IMG/VR virus record: IMGVR_UViG_3300021091_000302
Coordinates: 1 to 29,143 of that record
Source of the DNA: a virus
Strand: one strand, 5' to 3'
Length of the DNA: 29,143 bases
Shown here: piece after piece, positions 14,791-22,412 of the stretch
How the letters are laid out: each line of letters begins with the position of its first letter
Position numbering within the stretch: position 1 is the stretch's first letter
Program-made: the position numbers and the translations under genes
Notes under the pieces: model-generated
What the model saw: the letters and a program-made list of their open reading frames with translations, nothing else
Told to the model about the DNA's origin: nothing
Databases searched by the model: none

Positions 14791-14895
14791 TTATTTCTTT
14801 TTACCACATTTACACAGTTTTATTGAGAAAAGTTTTTTCTTTAAATTTTTCAATACTTCTTTGAGATGTGTAAAGTTTAGTTCACTTATATTCAT
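14791..14895 (-). CDS. Small basic protein with CxC, 34 aa
   Basis: ATG at 14893-14895 with GGAG five nt upstream (CTCC at 14901-14904 on the plus strand), and a CATAAATA late octamer at 14917-14924. Stop TAA at 14791. The product MNISELNFTHLKEVLKNLKK ends in KLCKCGKKK. The complete set of signals makes it a credible gene. Function unknown. Confidence 0.6.
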   Translation of the reverse strand: MNISELNFTHLKEVLKNLKKKLFSIKLCKCGKKK

Positions 14896-14916
14896 AGATT
14901 CTCCAGTTGTTTTCTA

Positions 14917-14924
14917 TATTTATG
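14917..14924 (-). promoter_or_regulatory. Late promoter octamer for the tiny-gene cluster and gp5
   Basis: CATAAATA on the minus strand, 21 nt before the ATG at 14895. It is the nearest upstream late signal for the three tiny genes and gp5. Confidence 0.5.
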
Positions 14925-15019
14925 GTGCATAGTTCACTCGGTTACCTGTGTGCTGGCCATTGGTCTATATCTTCTACATAATAGCCGTCGGAGCGGCGGT
15001 CTCGGAGTTATTCTCTTAG

Positions 15020-16510
15020 TTATCCCTTAAAGTAACCACCTGCCACGTTGCTATAAATTTCATCAAGTTTGTATATATCTATAATTCCTTCGTTATTCTT
15101 TTCTTTACCAATAAATGTATCGTTAGTTTCTTCTGGGTATGGTCTGCGTACACTGTCTTTCATACATTCTAATACCATTACGTGTTTTTTTAACGTTCGG
15201 TTTAATTGGTGTCTTACTGACGTTACCAAATATCTTCCTGACATATAAGGGTCTGTTCCTGATGGTTCAGTATCACCGGCAGGTGTATAAGAAGGCATTT
15301 CAAAAGTAATCAAATCTCCTGCTGTAACGCCAGTAAATCCATTTAATGTAAGTTCTAAACGGTTTGACATAAAAGCCAGTCTTTGTGATAATCTTTTTTG
15401 AAGTATATCTTTTATAGGATGTGAATTGACGTTATTGTGTATTGATTGTGTATTCGGCTTTAGATACATTGTTGACTCGGCAAAATCTGATAAGAAAGCG
15501 CCTTCTCGTAAATGTAATGGCAATATGCCTTTGTTATCTGTTTTAACGCCATCTTTGCCTGCTTCTGTGTGATGTAAATATTGATATTGTTCGTTGTAAT
15601 CAAAATCTGTTTCTTCGTATGTTTTATTTAATTGGTCGTGTGTAATTAATTTACTTGCATATACGCCGTTTCTTAAATTCTTTAACGTATCAAATTGATC
15701 TAATATTTTAAAATTATTTACAATTTGCATTTCATTTTTAATGTCTGTGCTACCACCACCATCTTTGACATTTGACGGTTTTGGTCTATATCGTGCAACT
15801 ACTGGTCTTGCTGTGTTACCATCAATTGCCAACATACTTTCTAATGACCTAAAATTAAAACCTAAACTTGTTTCATAAAAATAATAACCTGCGCCTGCAT
15901 ATTTTTCACTTTGTGCTAATACGGATATTTGATCAATTGCATCAAAAGGCCTTAATCGGCCAAATACGTGTTTATATACACCATATGATGGTTCAAAATA
16001 AAAGTTCTTTGCTGATGATAATGTATTTTGTTCTTTAGTAATTTTGGCTGCCATATTTGCAAAAGTATCAGTCATAGCATTTTTTACCACAACCAATTCG
16101 TTCTGTATCATTTCTTTACTGCAAAAATGCAATAGATACATTTGAGTCTTTGGGCCTACTGGTGATCTGTTTTGTATTTTGTAAACGTATAATGGATTGC
16201 CTGACTTCATAGAAAAGTCATAACCTTTTCCTAATGATGGTGTGAAAAATTTAAATTCAAGTCTTTCATTACCTGTTAATGGCAATTTACCAATGACGTT
16301 GTTACCATCTACTATCAGCATATTACCTGATAATGTTTTATTGTAAATGCTTTCGTATATGTTTAAATCTAATACAAGTGTTTCAATTTCAATGGCGTCT
16401 GGCGTATTACTGCCATCTACACTACGATATGAAATTAATTTTATATCTGAAAGTACATAATCACCAGGCTTTTTTAGTACTTTGCCGTCTATTGTATCAT
16501 ATAGGCTCAT
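15020..16510 (-). CDS. Baseplate hub protein, gp27-like
   Basis: A 496-residue protein between gp53 and the gp5 block. The N-terminus (MSLYDTIDGKVLKKPGDYVL) and the late segment GVTAGDLITFEMPSYTP, followed by SGRYLVTSVRHQLNRTLKKH, match the hub-type protein of marine T4-like phages and resemble gp27/gpD, the spike-holding trimer joining tube to gp5. T4 gp27 is 391 residues, so this is longer. The position, immediately beside gp5 and gp53, supports a hub role. The gp27 equivalence is inferred from shape and place, not from a strong motif. The ATG overlaps the stop of gp53 by one base. Confidence 0.65.
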   Translation of the reverse strand: MSLYDTIDGKVLKKPGDYVLSDIKLISYRSVDGSNTPDAIEIETLVLDLNIYESIYNKTLSGNMLIVDGNNVIGKLPLTGNERLEFKFFTPSLGKGYDFSMKSGNPLYVYKIQNRSPVGPKTQMYLLHFCSKEMIQNELVVVKNAMTDTFANMAAKITKEQNTLSSAKNFYFEPSYGVYKHVFGRLRPFDAIDQISVLAQSEKYAGAGYYFYETSLGFNFRSLESMLAIDGNTARPVVARYRPKPSNVKDGGGSTDIKNEMQIVNNFKILDQFDTLKNLRNGVYASKLITHDQLNKTYEETDFDYNEQYQYLHHTEAGKDGVKTDNKGILPLHLREGAFLSDFAESTMYLKPNTQSIHNNVNSHPIKDILQKRLSQRLAFMSNRLELTLNGFTGVTAGDLITFEMPSYTPAGDTEPSGTDPYMSGRYLVTSVRHQLNRTLKKHVMVLECMKDSVRRPYPEETNDTFIGKEKNNEGIIDIYKLDEIYSNVAGGYFKG

Positions 16511-17043
16511 TATTCGCTCATCAAGTTTTCAAATTCTTCTAATAATATTGGTAAATATGCCGGGTCTAATAATTTGATTTGTCGTTTTTGGTCTTGTAAT
16601 CTTTCTTCGTATTGCCTATTACTAATGGCTACTGCACCTGGTTCGGTACTGTTGACTATTATTTTGTGTGAGTAATCACTTGGGCCTTCGCCAGTTGTTT
16701 TACCACTTGATTGTGTAATTTCATAATGATGTACGCCATCAGGATTTGTATATTTTTCGTTTATATAATTTTCAAATTCATAATTTGTTAATGGCCAACC
16801 ATAATATCGATCTGTTATATCATTAGTTAATAAAATTACCCAATGATAATATTGACTACCAAAATGTTTTCTTGCCGTAATTTCTGGTGTTTCTCCTTCA
16901 GGTATATCATAAAGGTCGTACAAACTTGTTTCATTTAAAACTTTTGATCTAATCTTTACTCTACGTAATAAATTGGTAACTAGTTTTTCGTTGCCATCAT
17001 TTTTTAAATCGTAAGTGCCTTTAGGAAAATATGTAAAATACAT
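16510..17043 (-). CDS. 53: Baseplate wedge protein gp53
   Basis: A 177-residue protein (T4 gp53 is 196), the wedge component that clamps the inner baseplate together. The opening MYFTYFPKGTYDLKNDG and the central block ITARKHFGSQYYHWVILLTN, with DRYYGWPLTNYEFENYIN next, are the family signature. It is linked to gp48 and to the hub gene by one-base TAATG overlaps on both sides, so the three are translated as a coupled unit. Confidence 0.9.
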   Translation of the reverse strand: MYFTYFPKGTYDLKNDGNEKLVTNLLRRVKIRSKVLNETSLYDLYDIPEGETPEITARKHFGSQYYHWVILLTNDITDRYYGWPLTNYEFENYINEKYTNPDGVHHYEITQSSGKTTGEGPSDYSHKIIVNSTEPGAVAISNRQYEERLQDQKRQIKLLDPAYLPILLEEFENLMSE

Positions 17044-18218
17044 TAGAAGCCTTTGACAATAGTTGTTTTAGTCATAATTTCTGTTTCACTAAATTTTAAT
17101 GTCATCTTAGTATAAATTGGAGCAGCACCTTTATCATCACCTGCAAAAGTACTAAAGTTAGCATCATCGCCGTGTTGTATATCTAAATTAGTTAATACAC
17201 AACGACTTACTCTAGGAATATATTGATTGCGGTATTCTAAGTACATATAAGTTATTTGAAATTCCTCTGGCACTATAAAATCATTACCATATGGTTCAAT
17301 AGCTGGGTGCATATGATATTTAAAAATTTCTATAATCTTCATCATATTTTCTAATTCTTTTTTATTCTTTGGTGCAAATTCAAAAACAAAATCAAAACTT
17401 CTCATTGGTACACTTTTAAATACCATTTCTGTATTTGGATTAGTTGCTTTACCTGTAACTTTGGTCAATGCACCTTTTAAATCTCCTACACCAGGAATAA
17501 TTGATAATGCACCTGATACTATTTCTGTGCCTAAAGCAGCCGCAGCATCTTTTAATCTGCCTGCAAGTTCTGCTGTTGATTTAATAGCACCACCACCTTG
17601 TAACCCTAAAAGATTTCCTATGATACCTGTTTCTACGCCTTCGTGTACAGCGCCATAAGAAGTTTTTAATCCTGGCGGTGTATATAATACAATTGTTTTT
17701 GAAACTCTTACAGTTCTATTGCCCGCTAAACCTGCACTAATACCGCTAGATGGTTGTACCACTCTATCTTCTGTGCCACCTTTTCTATTTTTTATTGTGG
17801 TAACTCGACTTGTTCTTTCTGCTGGTTGCACCTTTTGAGCTATATCATCACGGCCTAATGCTCTTGCTACTTTAGCAGAGCCTGCCCTAGCACTTTGTGC
17901 CAAAGCACTTAATGCTGTATCTTTTTCTAATACGTCAAAAATTATATAATGACCTGATTCTAAAGATTGAACATTATTAGGATAATAAACTGTGCCATAA
18001 TCATATGGATTTTCTTTCATATGAGCTACTGGACTTGTGTCATTTAATTCTAATGGTGATTTGTTTAATATCTTGGCAGCAGCAGCATTTGTCTGTGCCA
18101 TATTTTTTGCTTTATCAGTAAGAGAACCTATAATACCACCACCTAGGCCTACTAAACCACCGCCTGTTAAATTGCCTAAGTTCTTTTGAATTAAATTTGC
18201 TACTTTTGATAGTGCCAT
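17043..18218 (-). CDS. 48: Tail tube cap protein gp48
   Basis: A 391-residue protein (T4 gp48 is 364) that sits on the hub with gp54 and starts tail tube growth. The DTSPVAHMKENPYDYGTVYY segment near residues 60-80 and the later VFKSVPMRSFDFVFEFAPKN block (about 266-285) are characteristic, and the C-terminal part (QITYMYLEYRNQYIPRVSRC) carries the tube-like fold. The N-terminus has an Ala/Gly-rich helical stretch (residues 15-50). The ATG overlaps the -strand of a divergent late promoter pair. Confidence 0.85.
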   Translation of the reverse strand: MALSKVANLIQKNLGNLTGGGLVGLGGGIIGSLTDKAKNMAQTNAAAAKILNKSPLELNDTSPVAHMKENPYDYGTVYYPNNVQSLESGHYIIFDVLEKDTALSALAQSARAGSAKVARALGRDDIAQKVQPAERTSRVTTIKNRKGGTEDRVVQPSSGISAGLAGNRTVRVSKTIVLYTPPGLKTSYGAVHEGVETGIIGNLLGLQGGGAIKSTAELAGRLKDAAAALGTEIVSGALSIIPGVGDLKGALTKVTGKATNPNTEMVFKSVPMRSFDFVFEFAPKNKKELENMMKIIEIFKYHMHPAIEPYGNDFIVPEEFQITYMYLEYRNQYIPRVSRCVLTNLDIQHGDDANFSTFAGDDKGAAPIYTKMTLKFSETEIMTKTTIVKGF

Positions 18219-18223
18219 AAATA
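18216..18223 (+). promoter_or_regulatory. Late promoter octamer for gp4 (divergent pair)
   Basis: CATAAATA on the plus strand; its first three bases are the complement of gp48's ATG. It is 29 nt before the gp4 ATG. Confidence 0.5.
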
Positions 18224-18240
18224 GTTGTATATTTTAGTAA

Positions 18241-18248
18241 TATTTATA
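18241..18248 (-). promoter_or_regulatory. Late promoter octamer for gp48 (divergent pair)
   Basis: TATAAATA on the minus strand, 22 nt before the ATG at 18218 and only 4 nt from the gp4 ATG on the other strand. Confidence 0.6.
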
Positions 18249-18252
18249 TGAT

Positions 18253-18687
18253 ATGAGATCAAGTTATAAAGGAATTTATAAACCAACACACCCTAAAAAG
18301 TATGCTGGTGACCCAAATAGAATAATATATCGTTCACTATTAGAAAGACGTATGATGGTATATTTGGATAAAAATGATGCCGTTGAATTTTGGGGTAGTG
18401 AAGAAATACCAATAATTTATCGTTCACCTATTGATTATCGTATTCATAGATACTATCCAGATTTTATATTTAAATTAAAAACAGGCAAAAAATATATGGT
18501 TGAAATAAAACCATATCGTCAGTGTTTTCCACCTAAAAAACCAAAGAAACAAGGTCGTGCTTTTATGCGTGAACAATTAGAATATATAAAGAACCAAGCT
18601 AAATGGCAAGCCGCTAAAGCGTATTGTGAGGGTAACGATTTAGAGTTTAAGATATTTACCGAGAAGGATATAGGCGTCTATAACTGA
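18253..18687 (+). CDS. 4: Head completion protein gp4 (nuclease-like fold)
   Basis: A 144-residue protein (T4 gp4/50 is 150) that completes the packaged head for tail joining. The opening MRSSYKGIYKPTHPKKYAGD, then NRIIYRSLLERRMMVYLDKN and SPIDYRIHRYYPDFIFKL, match the family. A PD-(D/E)xK-like triad can be traced: E31, D70 (in YYPDF) and E84-x-K86 (VEIKP), as in TnsA-like nucleases. It has no strong ribosome site and lies 34 nt from gp48's divergent start. Confidence 0.9.
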   Translation: MRSSYKGIYKPTHPKKYAGDPNRIIYRSLLERRMMVYLDKNDAVEFWGSEEIPIIYRSPIDYRIHRYYPDFIFKLKTGKKYMVEIKPYRQCFPPKKPKKQGRAFMREQLEYIKNQAKWQAAKAYCEGNDLEFKIFTEKDIGVYN

Positions 18688-18695
18688 TATAAATA
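18688..18695 (+). promoter_or_regulatory. Late promoter octamer for the PP-loop gene
   Basis: TATAAATA on the plus strand, 5 nt before the ATG at 18701 and straddling the gap after gp4. Confidence 0.6.
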
Positions 18696-18700
18696 ATTAT

Positions 18701-19609
18701 ATGAAACGTGAATTTACATTTTCAAATACAGATTGTAGTTTTTCTTATCAAATATCTGATTTTGACAAGATTACCACTAAAGACTTCTTTGAAGCAATTG
18801 ATTTGACCACTACAGAAATTTATAATGAAATGAAGCAAAAGAATATATCATCTGTAGCACTATTGTTATCTGGTATTGATTCTGAAATGATAGCTAATTC
18901 ATTATACAATCTTAAAATTCCTACAGAACATTATTTCTTTCATATAGTAGGTGTGAACGATCATTTAAAAGAGTTGGTTGAATCTATATCTAAAAAATAT
19001 GATACAAAATTAAACGTGTTTGAAGATACACTCAAAAATGTTTTAGATTATACTTTAAACAATTTTCATAAAAACTATGTTGCATATCCATTATATTCAA
19101 CTATACCATATTTCATAGATAAAATTCCTACTAATCAATTTATTATCATAGGTGAGGGTGATTTAGAAAAAAGAGATTTAATAAAATATTTTAAAATTTA
19201 TGAAAATAAATCTAACACTGACGATCAATCTTTTTATATACCAATGCACCTTTGTGAAGTAACTTATAGAATAGCTTTAGATTATGCAAATAGAATTGGT
19301 GAATCTAATTTTTATAGCAGAAATTTTAATTTGTGGCATCATATATTAAAAGATAATAGATTAATTACCAATGAAAAATATTATTATGATCCTAAAACTG
19401 TATTAATAAATGAAATGTCAATAACAAAAAAATTTTTATCACCTATAAAAACTATAAACTTCTCATCTAATAATACTAATCCAGATAATTTAGCAAAATA
19501 TAATGATATAATGGCTAAATTAAAAGAAATAGGCCATCAAAATAAGCATTGGAATCACTATATTGGTGATTTAGTTAGAGTACCAAAAGATTTAGTTTTT
19601 TCAAAATAA
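18701..19609 (+). CDS. PP-loop (asparagine-synthase-like) ATPase family protein
   Basis: A 302-residue protein. The PP-loop that binds ATP pyrophosphate is in VALLLSGIDSEMIANSLYNL, with S57-G-I-D-S61. The family consensus is SGGxDS, so one glycine is missing here. The N-terminal ~50 residues precede the loop, and there is no glutaminase Cys at position 2, so it is not a complete Gln-dependent asparagine synthetase. The remainder (HYIGDLVRVPKDL at the C-terminus) is not recognised. It is inserted between gp4 and a conserved structural gene, and likely adenylates an unknown substrate. Confidence 0.65.
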   Translation: MKREFTFSNTDCSFSYQISDFDKITTKDFFEAIDLTTTEIYNEMKQKNISSVALLLSGIDSEMIANSLYNLKIPTEHYFFHIVGVNDHLKELVESISKKYDTKLNVFEDTLKNVLDYTLNNFHKNYVAYPLYSTIPYFIDKIPTNQFIIIGEGDLEKRDLIKYFKIYENKSNTDDQSFYIPMHLCEVTYRIALDYANRIGESNFYSRNFNLWHHILKDNRLITNEKYYYDPKTVLINEMSITKKFLSPIKTINFSSNNTNPDNLAKYNDIMAKLKEIGHQNKHWNHYIGDLVRVPKDLVFSK

Positions 19610-19623
19610 ACTAATACTTTCAT

Positions 19624-19631
19624 CATAAATA
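19624..19631 (+). promoter_or_regulatory. Late promoter octamer for the 183-aa gene
   Basis: CATAAATA on the plus strand, 6 nt before the ATG at 19638. Confidence 0.5.
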
Positions 19632-19637
19632 TAGTAA

Positions 19638-20189
19638 ATGGTTTCAATACTAGATAAAATAACGGACAAACAAGGCGATAATACTAAGTCGGCGACTTGG
19701 TATAAAAACGCAATATCATCAATTGGTCAAAAAATAACTGCACAAAAACTAATGTCGCAAGGAAAATTATCTGCGAGACCTAATATTGGTTTATTAAATT
19801 TATTCTTTTATGATCCAAAGTATAAAGAAACTTTACCATATTACGATACGTTTCCACTTGTACTGCCATTAGAAAGTATTAAAGGTGGTTTTAGTGGATT
19901 AAACTTTCACTATCTAGCACCTGGAGCTAGATTAAGACTATTAGAGCAAATGCAAAGATACGCTACAAATAAAGATTTATCGAAGGCAAGATTTGATGTA
20001 AGTTGGAGCCGTGTTAAATCTATACCATTATCAAAAGCAACAATTAAAAAATATTTGTATAAACACGTAAGATCAAGTTTTTTGAGAATAGATTTAAACC
20101 AAGCAGCTATTGCTTGTTATTTGCCTGTGCAACAGTTTCAAAAAAGGCCTGCTAGTTCTGTATATGCAGCTTCAAGGAGTTTTATCTAA
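19638..20189 (+). CDS. Conserved T4-like virion protein (DNA end protector-type candidate)
   Basis: A 183-residue protein. The central block GLLNLFFYDPKYKETLPYYD and DTFPLVLPLESIKGGFSGLN, then FHYLAPGARLRLLEQMQRYA, is shared by many marine T4-like phages, where relatives sit in the same neighbourhood as gp4 and the tube genes. Its C-terminus QFQKRPASSVYAASRSFI is also conserved in that group. I recall some relatives being annotated as the gp2 DNA end protector, but I cannot confirm that from sequence. Its stop overlaps the ATG of the gp54-like gene by one base. Confidence 0.6.
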   Translation: MVSILDKITDKQGDNTKSATWYKNAISSIGQKITAQKLMSQGKLSARPNIGLLNLFFYDPKYKETLPYYDTFPLVLPLESIKGGFSGLNFHYLAPGARLRLLEQMQRYATNKDLSKARFDVSWSRVKSIPLSKATIKKYLYKHVRSSFLRIDLNQAAIACYLPVQQFQKRPASSVYAASRSFI

Positions 20190-21172
20190 TGGCAATATTA
20201 AGAGGCGGAGTTCGAATTGGTGGTTTTGATGTAAGAATAGGTTTACCACGTGATCGTTCACTTGATAATGTTGAAAATGATCCACGTTTTAGACAAAAGG
20301 CAGGTGGCAATCCGGAAACTACAATAGGTCGTGTACAATCATATATTAATGAGGCAGAAGGATTTGCTCGTAAAGCAAGATTTTACGTAGAATTTAATTT
20401 ACCTAGAGCAGGCGGTGCTGGCATTACTAATGCTGACACAGGTGCTGAATTGAGTGGTGGTGCAAACGAATTAGAAACAACATTTAAAAGTTCAGCTGAA
20501 ATGATTGCTGTACAAAAAACAAACGCAAGACGTGTACAAGCATTTTGTTCTGCTATATCTATGCCTGAGCGTACTATAGAAATGAAAGAAGTGAAACATC
20601 ACGGTCCTGCATATAAAATAGCAATTGATTATAAATCGGCCGATATAAATGCTACATTTTATGCTGATAAGTTTTTAAGAGAAAGAAGTTATTTTGAATT
20701 ATGGCAAAAAGCTGCGTTCAGTAATCAAAGTCATAATTTTAATTTTTATGATAACTATGTATCTGATGTAAACATATTTCAATTAGGTCAATTTGCAAGC
20801 CGTAATGAAAGAGATGACGTAACTTATGCTGTAAAATTATTTGATTGTTATCCTAAAATTATCAGTGCTGTTGAGTACTCATACGAAAATAATGCTATTC
20901 AAACATTTCAAGTAACATTTGGTTTCAGATATTGGATAAATTACTTCTTAGATAGATCAGGCAATATAGAATTAGGTCAAGCAAACTTTAGAGATGTCAC
21001 TGTTAAAAGTTCTTTTGGTGCATTTGGCGGCCTATTAAACAAATTACCACCAGAATTAAGACGTGCTGGTGTTGATGTATTACAAGGACTAAAAAGACGT
21101 ATACCAATTGGTGGTATTACAGGTGGTCGAGTATTTCCTCCATTTGGCAATTTACCACCACTAAATTTATAA
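20189..21172 (+). CDS. 54: Tail tube initiator, gp54-like
   Basis: A 327-residue protein (T4 gp54 is 320). The middle carries a gp19/gp48-type tube fold: CSAISMPERTIEMKEVKHHG, then AIDYKSADINATFYADKFLR and FELWQKAAFSNQSHNFNFYD, and AVEYSYENNAIQTFQVTFGF. gp54 binds gp48 and forms the template ring for tail tube polymerisation. The C-terminal ~75 residues are Gly/Pro-rich. It starts on a TAATG overlap with the previous gene and precedes gp26. Confidence 0.75.
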   Translation: MAILRGGVRIGGFDVRIGLPRDRSLDNVENDPRFRQKAGGNPETTIGRVQSYINEAEGFARKARFYVEFNLPRAGGAGITNADTGAELSGGANELETTFKSSAEMIAVQKTNARRVQAFCSAISMPERTIEMKEVKHHGPAYKIAIDYKSADINATFYADKFLRERSYFELWQKAAFSNQSHNFNFYDNYVSDVNIFQLGQFASRNERDDVTYAVKLFDCYPKIISAVEYSYENNAIQTFQVTFGFRYWINYFLDRSGNIELGQANFRDVTVKSSFGAFGGLLNKLPPELRRAGVDVLQGLKRRIPIGGITGGRVFPPFGNLPPLNL

Positions 21173-21187
21173 TAAAAGGAGATAATA

Positions 21188-21907
21188 ATGACGTTACCAC
21201 GAGTTGATGTGCCTACATATGAGTTGACTCTACCATCACAAGATTTAAAAGTTAAGTTTAGACCTTTTCTTGTGAAAGAAGAAAAAATACTTTTCATAGC
21301 ACAAGAAACAGGCGACAATAAACAAATTGTTGAAGCAATTAGAGAAATAATTAATGCTTGTACATTTAATGCTTTAAAAGTAGATTTGTTACCTATATTT
21401 GATATAGAGTATATATTTTTACAATTAAGAGCTAAATCAGTATCAGAAATATCTAAATTTAAAACGATATGTCCTGATGATGGAAAAACTTATGTTGAAA
21501 CTGAAATTGATTTAACTAAGATTGAAGTTCAAGTTGATGATGAACATACTAATAAAATAATCTTAGATGAAAAAAGAAATCTAGGCGTAGTATTAGGTTA
21601 CCCTACTTTAAAAAACTATGATTATGGTAAGGGTAAGATTGACACTCAACAAATAGAGATGATGTTTACAATTTTAGTTGATTGTATAGATCACGTTTTT
21701 GAAGGTGATAAGATATATCCAGCAAAAGATAGTACTAAAAAAGAATTAAGAGAGTTCCTAGAAGGTCTACCACAGGAGGCTTTTATTAAAATAAGAAAGT
21801 TTTTTGAAACAATGCCTGTATTAAAACACGAAATAGAGGTAACAAATCCTAAAACTAACGTAAAAAGTAAGGTGGTTTTAACAGGAATATCTGATTTTTT
21901 CGAATAA
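21188..21907 (+). CDS. 26: Baseplate hub assembly protein gp26 (zero-frame product)
   Basis: A 239-residue protein (T4 gp26 is 208). The start MTLPRVDVPTYELTLPSQDL and the conserved KFRPFLVKEEKILFIAQET, with the later LPIFDIEYIFLQLRAKSVSE segment, are typical of the T4_baseplate/gp26 family. AAAAGGAG is well placed before the ATG. The end ...GISDFFE then TAA (21905-21907) is reached only without frameshifting; a -1 slip at 21895-21901 makes a 298-residue form instead. By analogy with other phages, the two forms may act as tail assembly chaperones for the tape measure. Confidence 0.85.
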   Translation: MTLPRVDVPTYELTLPSQDLKVKFRPFLVKEEKILFIAQETGDNKQIVEAIREIINACTFNALKVDLLPIFDIEYIFLQLRAKSVSEISKFKTICPDDGKTYVETEIDLTKIEVQVDDEHTNKIILDEKRNLGVVLGYPTLKNYDYGKGKIDTQQIEMMFTILVDCIDHVFEGDKIYPAKDSTKKELREFLEGLPQEAFIKIRKFFETMPVLKHEIEVTNPKTNVKSKVVLTGISDFFE

Positions 21908-21932
21908 GCCTCGCTCACAATTCATTAGAGGC
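21895..21932 (+). promoter_or_regulatory. Programmed -1 ribosomal frameshift signal
   Basis: Slippery heptamer T TTT TTC (21895-21901) lies in the zero-frame codon register of gp26, three to four codons before its stop. The spacer is 6 nt (21902-21907). A hairpin follows, GCCTC (21908-21912) with GAGGC (21928-21932). The loop segment GCTCAC (21913-21918) is complementary to GTGAGC (21983-21988), so a pseudoknot is possible. All elements of a classical site are present; function is untested. Confidence 0.75.
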
Positions 21933-22083
21933 ATACTTCGAAACTAACTTTGCTCTGATACAACATCATAAATATTCATTAAGTGAGCTTGAAAATATGA
22001 TACCTTGGGAGCGTGATATTTACATTTCATTATTGATTAATCATTTAAAAGAAGAAGCGGAAAGAAAAAAAAGGAAAAGTTAA
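21901..22083 (+). CDS. gp26 C-terminal frameshift extension (gp51-position domain)
   Basis: This is a 60-residue open stretch in the -1 frame, ending at TAA 22081-22083. Its first codon after the slip is CGA at 21901. There is no ATG, GTG or TTG from the upstream TGA to the internal Met near the middle, so it cannot be a free-standing gene. The content is protein-like: EAYFETNFALIQHHKYSLSE, then LENMIPWERDIYISLLINHL, with a basic helical tail. In T4, gene 51 follows 26. The fused product would be 238 + 60 residues. Its stop overlaps the next ATG (TAATG). Confidence 0.78.
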   Translation, partial: RISLAHNSLEAYFETNFALIQHHKYSLSELENMIPWERDIYISLLINHLKEEAERKKRKS

Positions 22084-22409
22084 TGAGTAAAGAATCACAC
22101 TTTAATACTAAATGGCGGCCTGCTATGGGTTGGTTATACTTAACTGTATGTTTATGTGATTTTATATTGTTTCCTGTGTTATGGAATATGGCGCAAACAA
22201 TATATTTAAATCAGGTCGTATTAACACAATGGAATCCCTTGACGTTACAAGGTGCTGGTTTCTTTCATATCGCAATGGGTGCGGTATTAGGCATTACGTC
22301 TTATGGTAGATCGCAAGAGAAAATAGAAGATAAAAAAGTAATATCACAATCAATGGAGCAATCGTTTTTAAAAAAACAAAAAATTAAAATAGACGATCAG
22401 ATAGGTTAA
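22083..22409 (+). CDS. Holin-like membrane protein
   Basis: A 108-residue protein. The start region WRPAMGWLYLTVCLCDFILF is typical of the 3TM / GTA-type holins, with two or three membrane helices (about residues 14-40 and 55-75) and a charged cytoplasmic tail (KIEDKKVISQSMEQSFLKKQ). Such a protein could make the membrane lesions that release an endolysin; no endolysin is in this window. It begins on a one-base overlap with the frameshift-extension stop. Confidence 0.6.
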   Translation: MSKESHFNTKWRPAMGWLYLTVCLCDFILFPVLWNMAQTIYLNQVVLTQWNPLTLQGAGFFHIAMGAVLGITSYGRSQEKIEDKKVISQSMEQSFLKKQKIKIDDQIG

Positions 22410-22412
22410 TAA

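Noticed and set aside
21967-21974. CATAAATA on plus as a late promoter
   Set aside because: It lies inside the frameshift extension, over 100 nt from the next start, so chance is the better explanation in AT-rich DNA.
21908-22083. Free-standing gene for the 60-residue gp26 extension
   Set aside because: There is no ATG, GTG or TTG in that frame before its middle, and a TGA lies just upstream of the heptamer, so frameshifting is the only natural entry.
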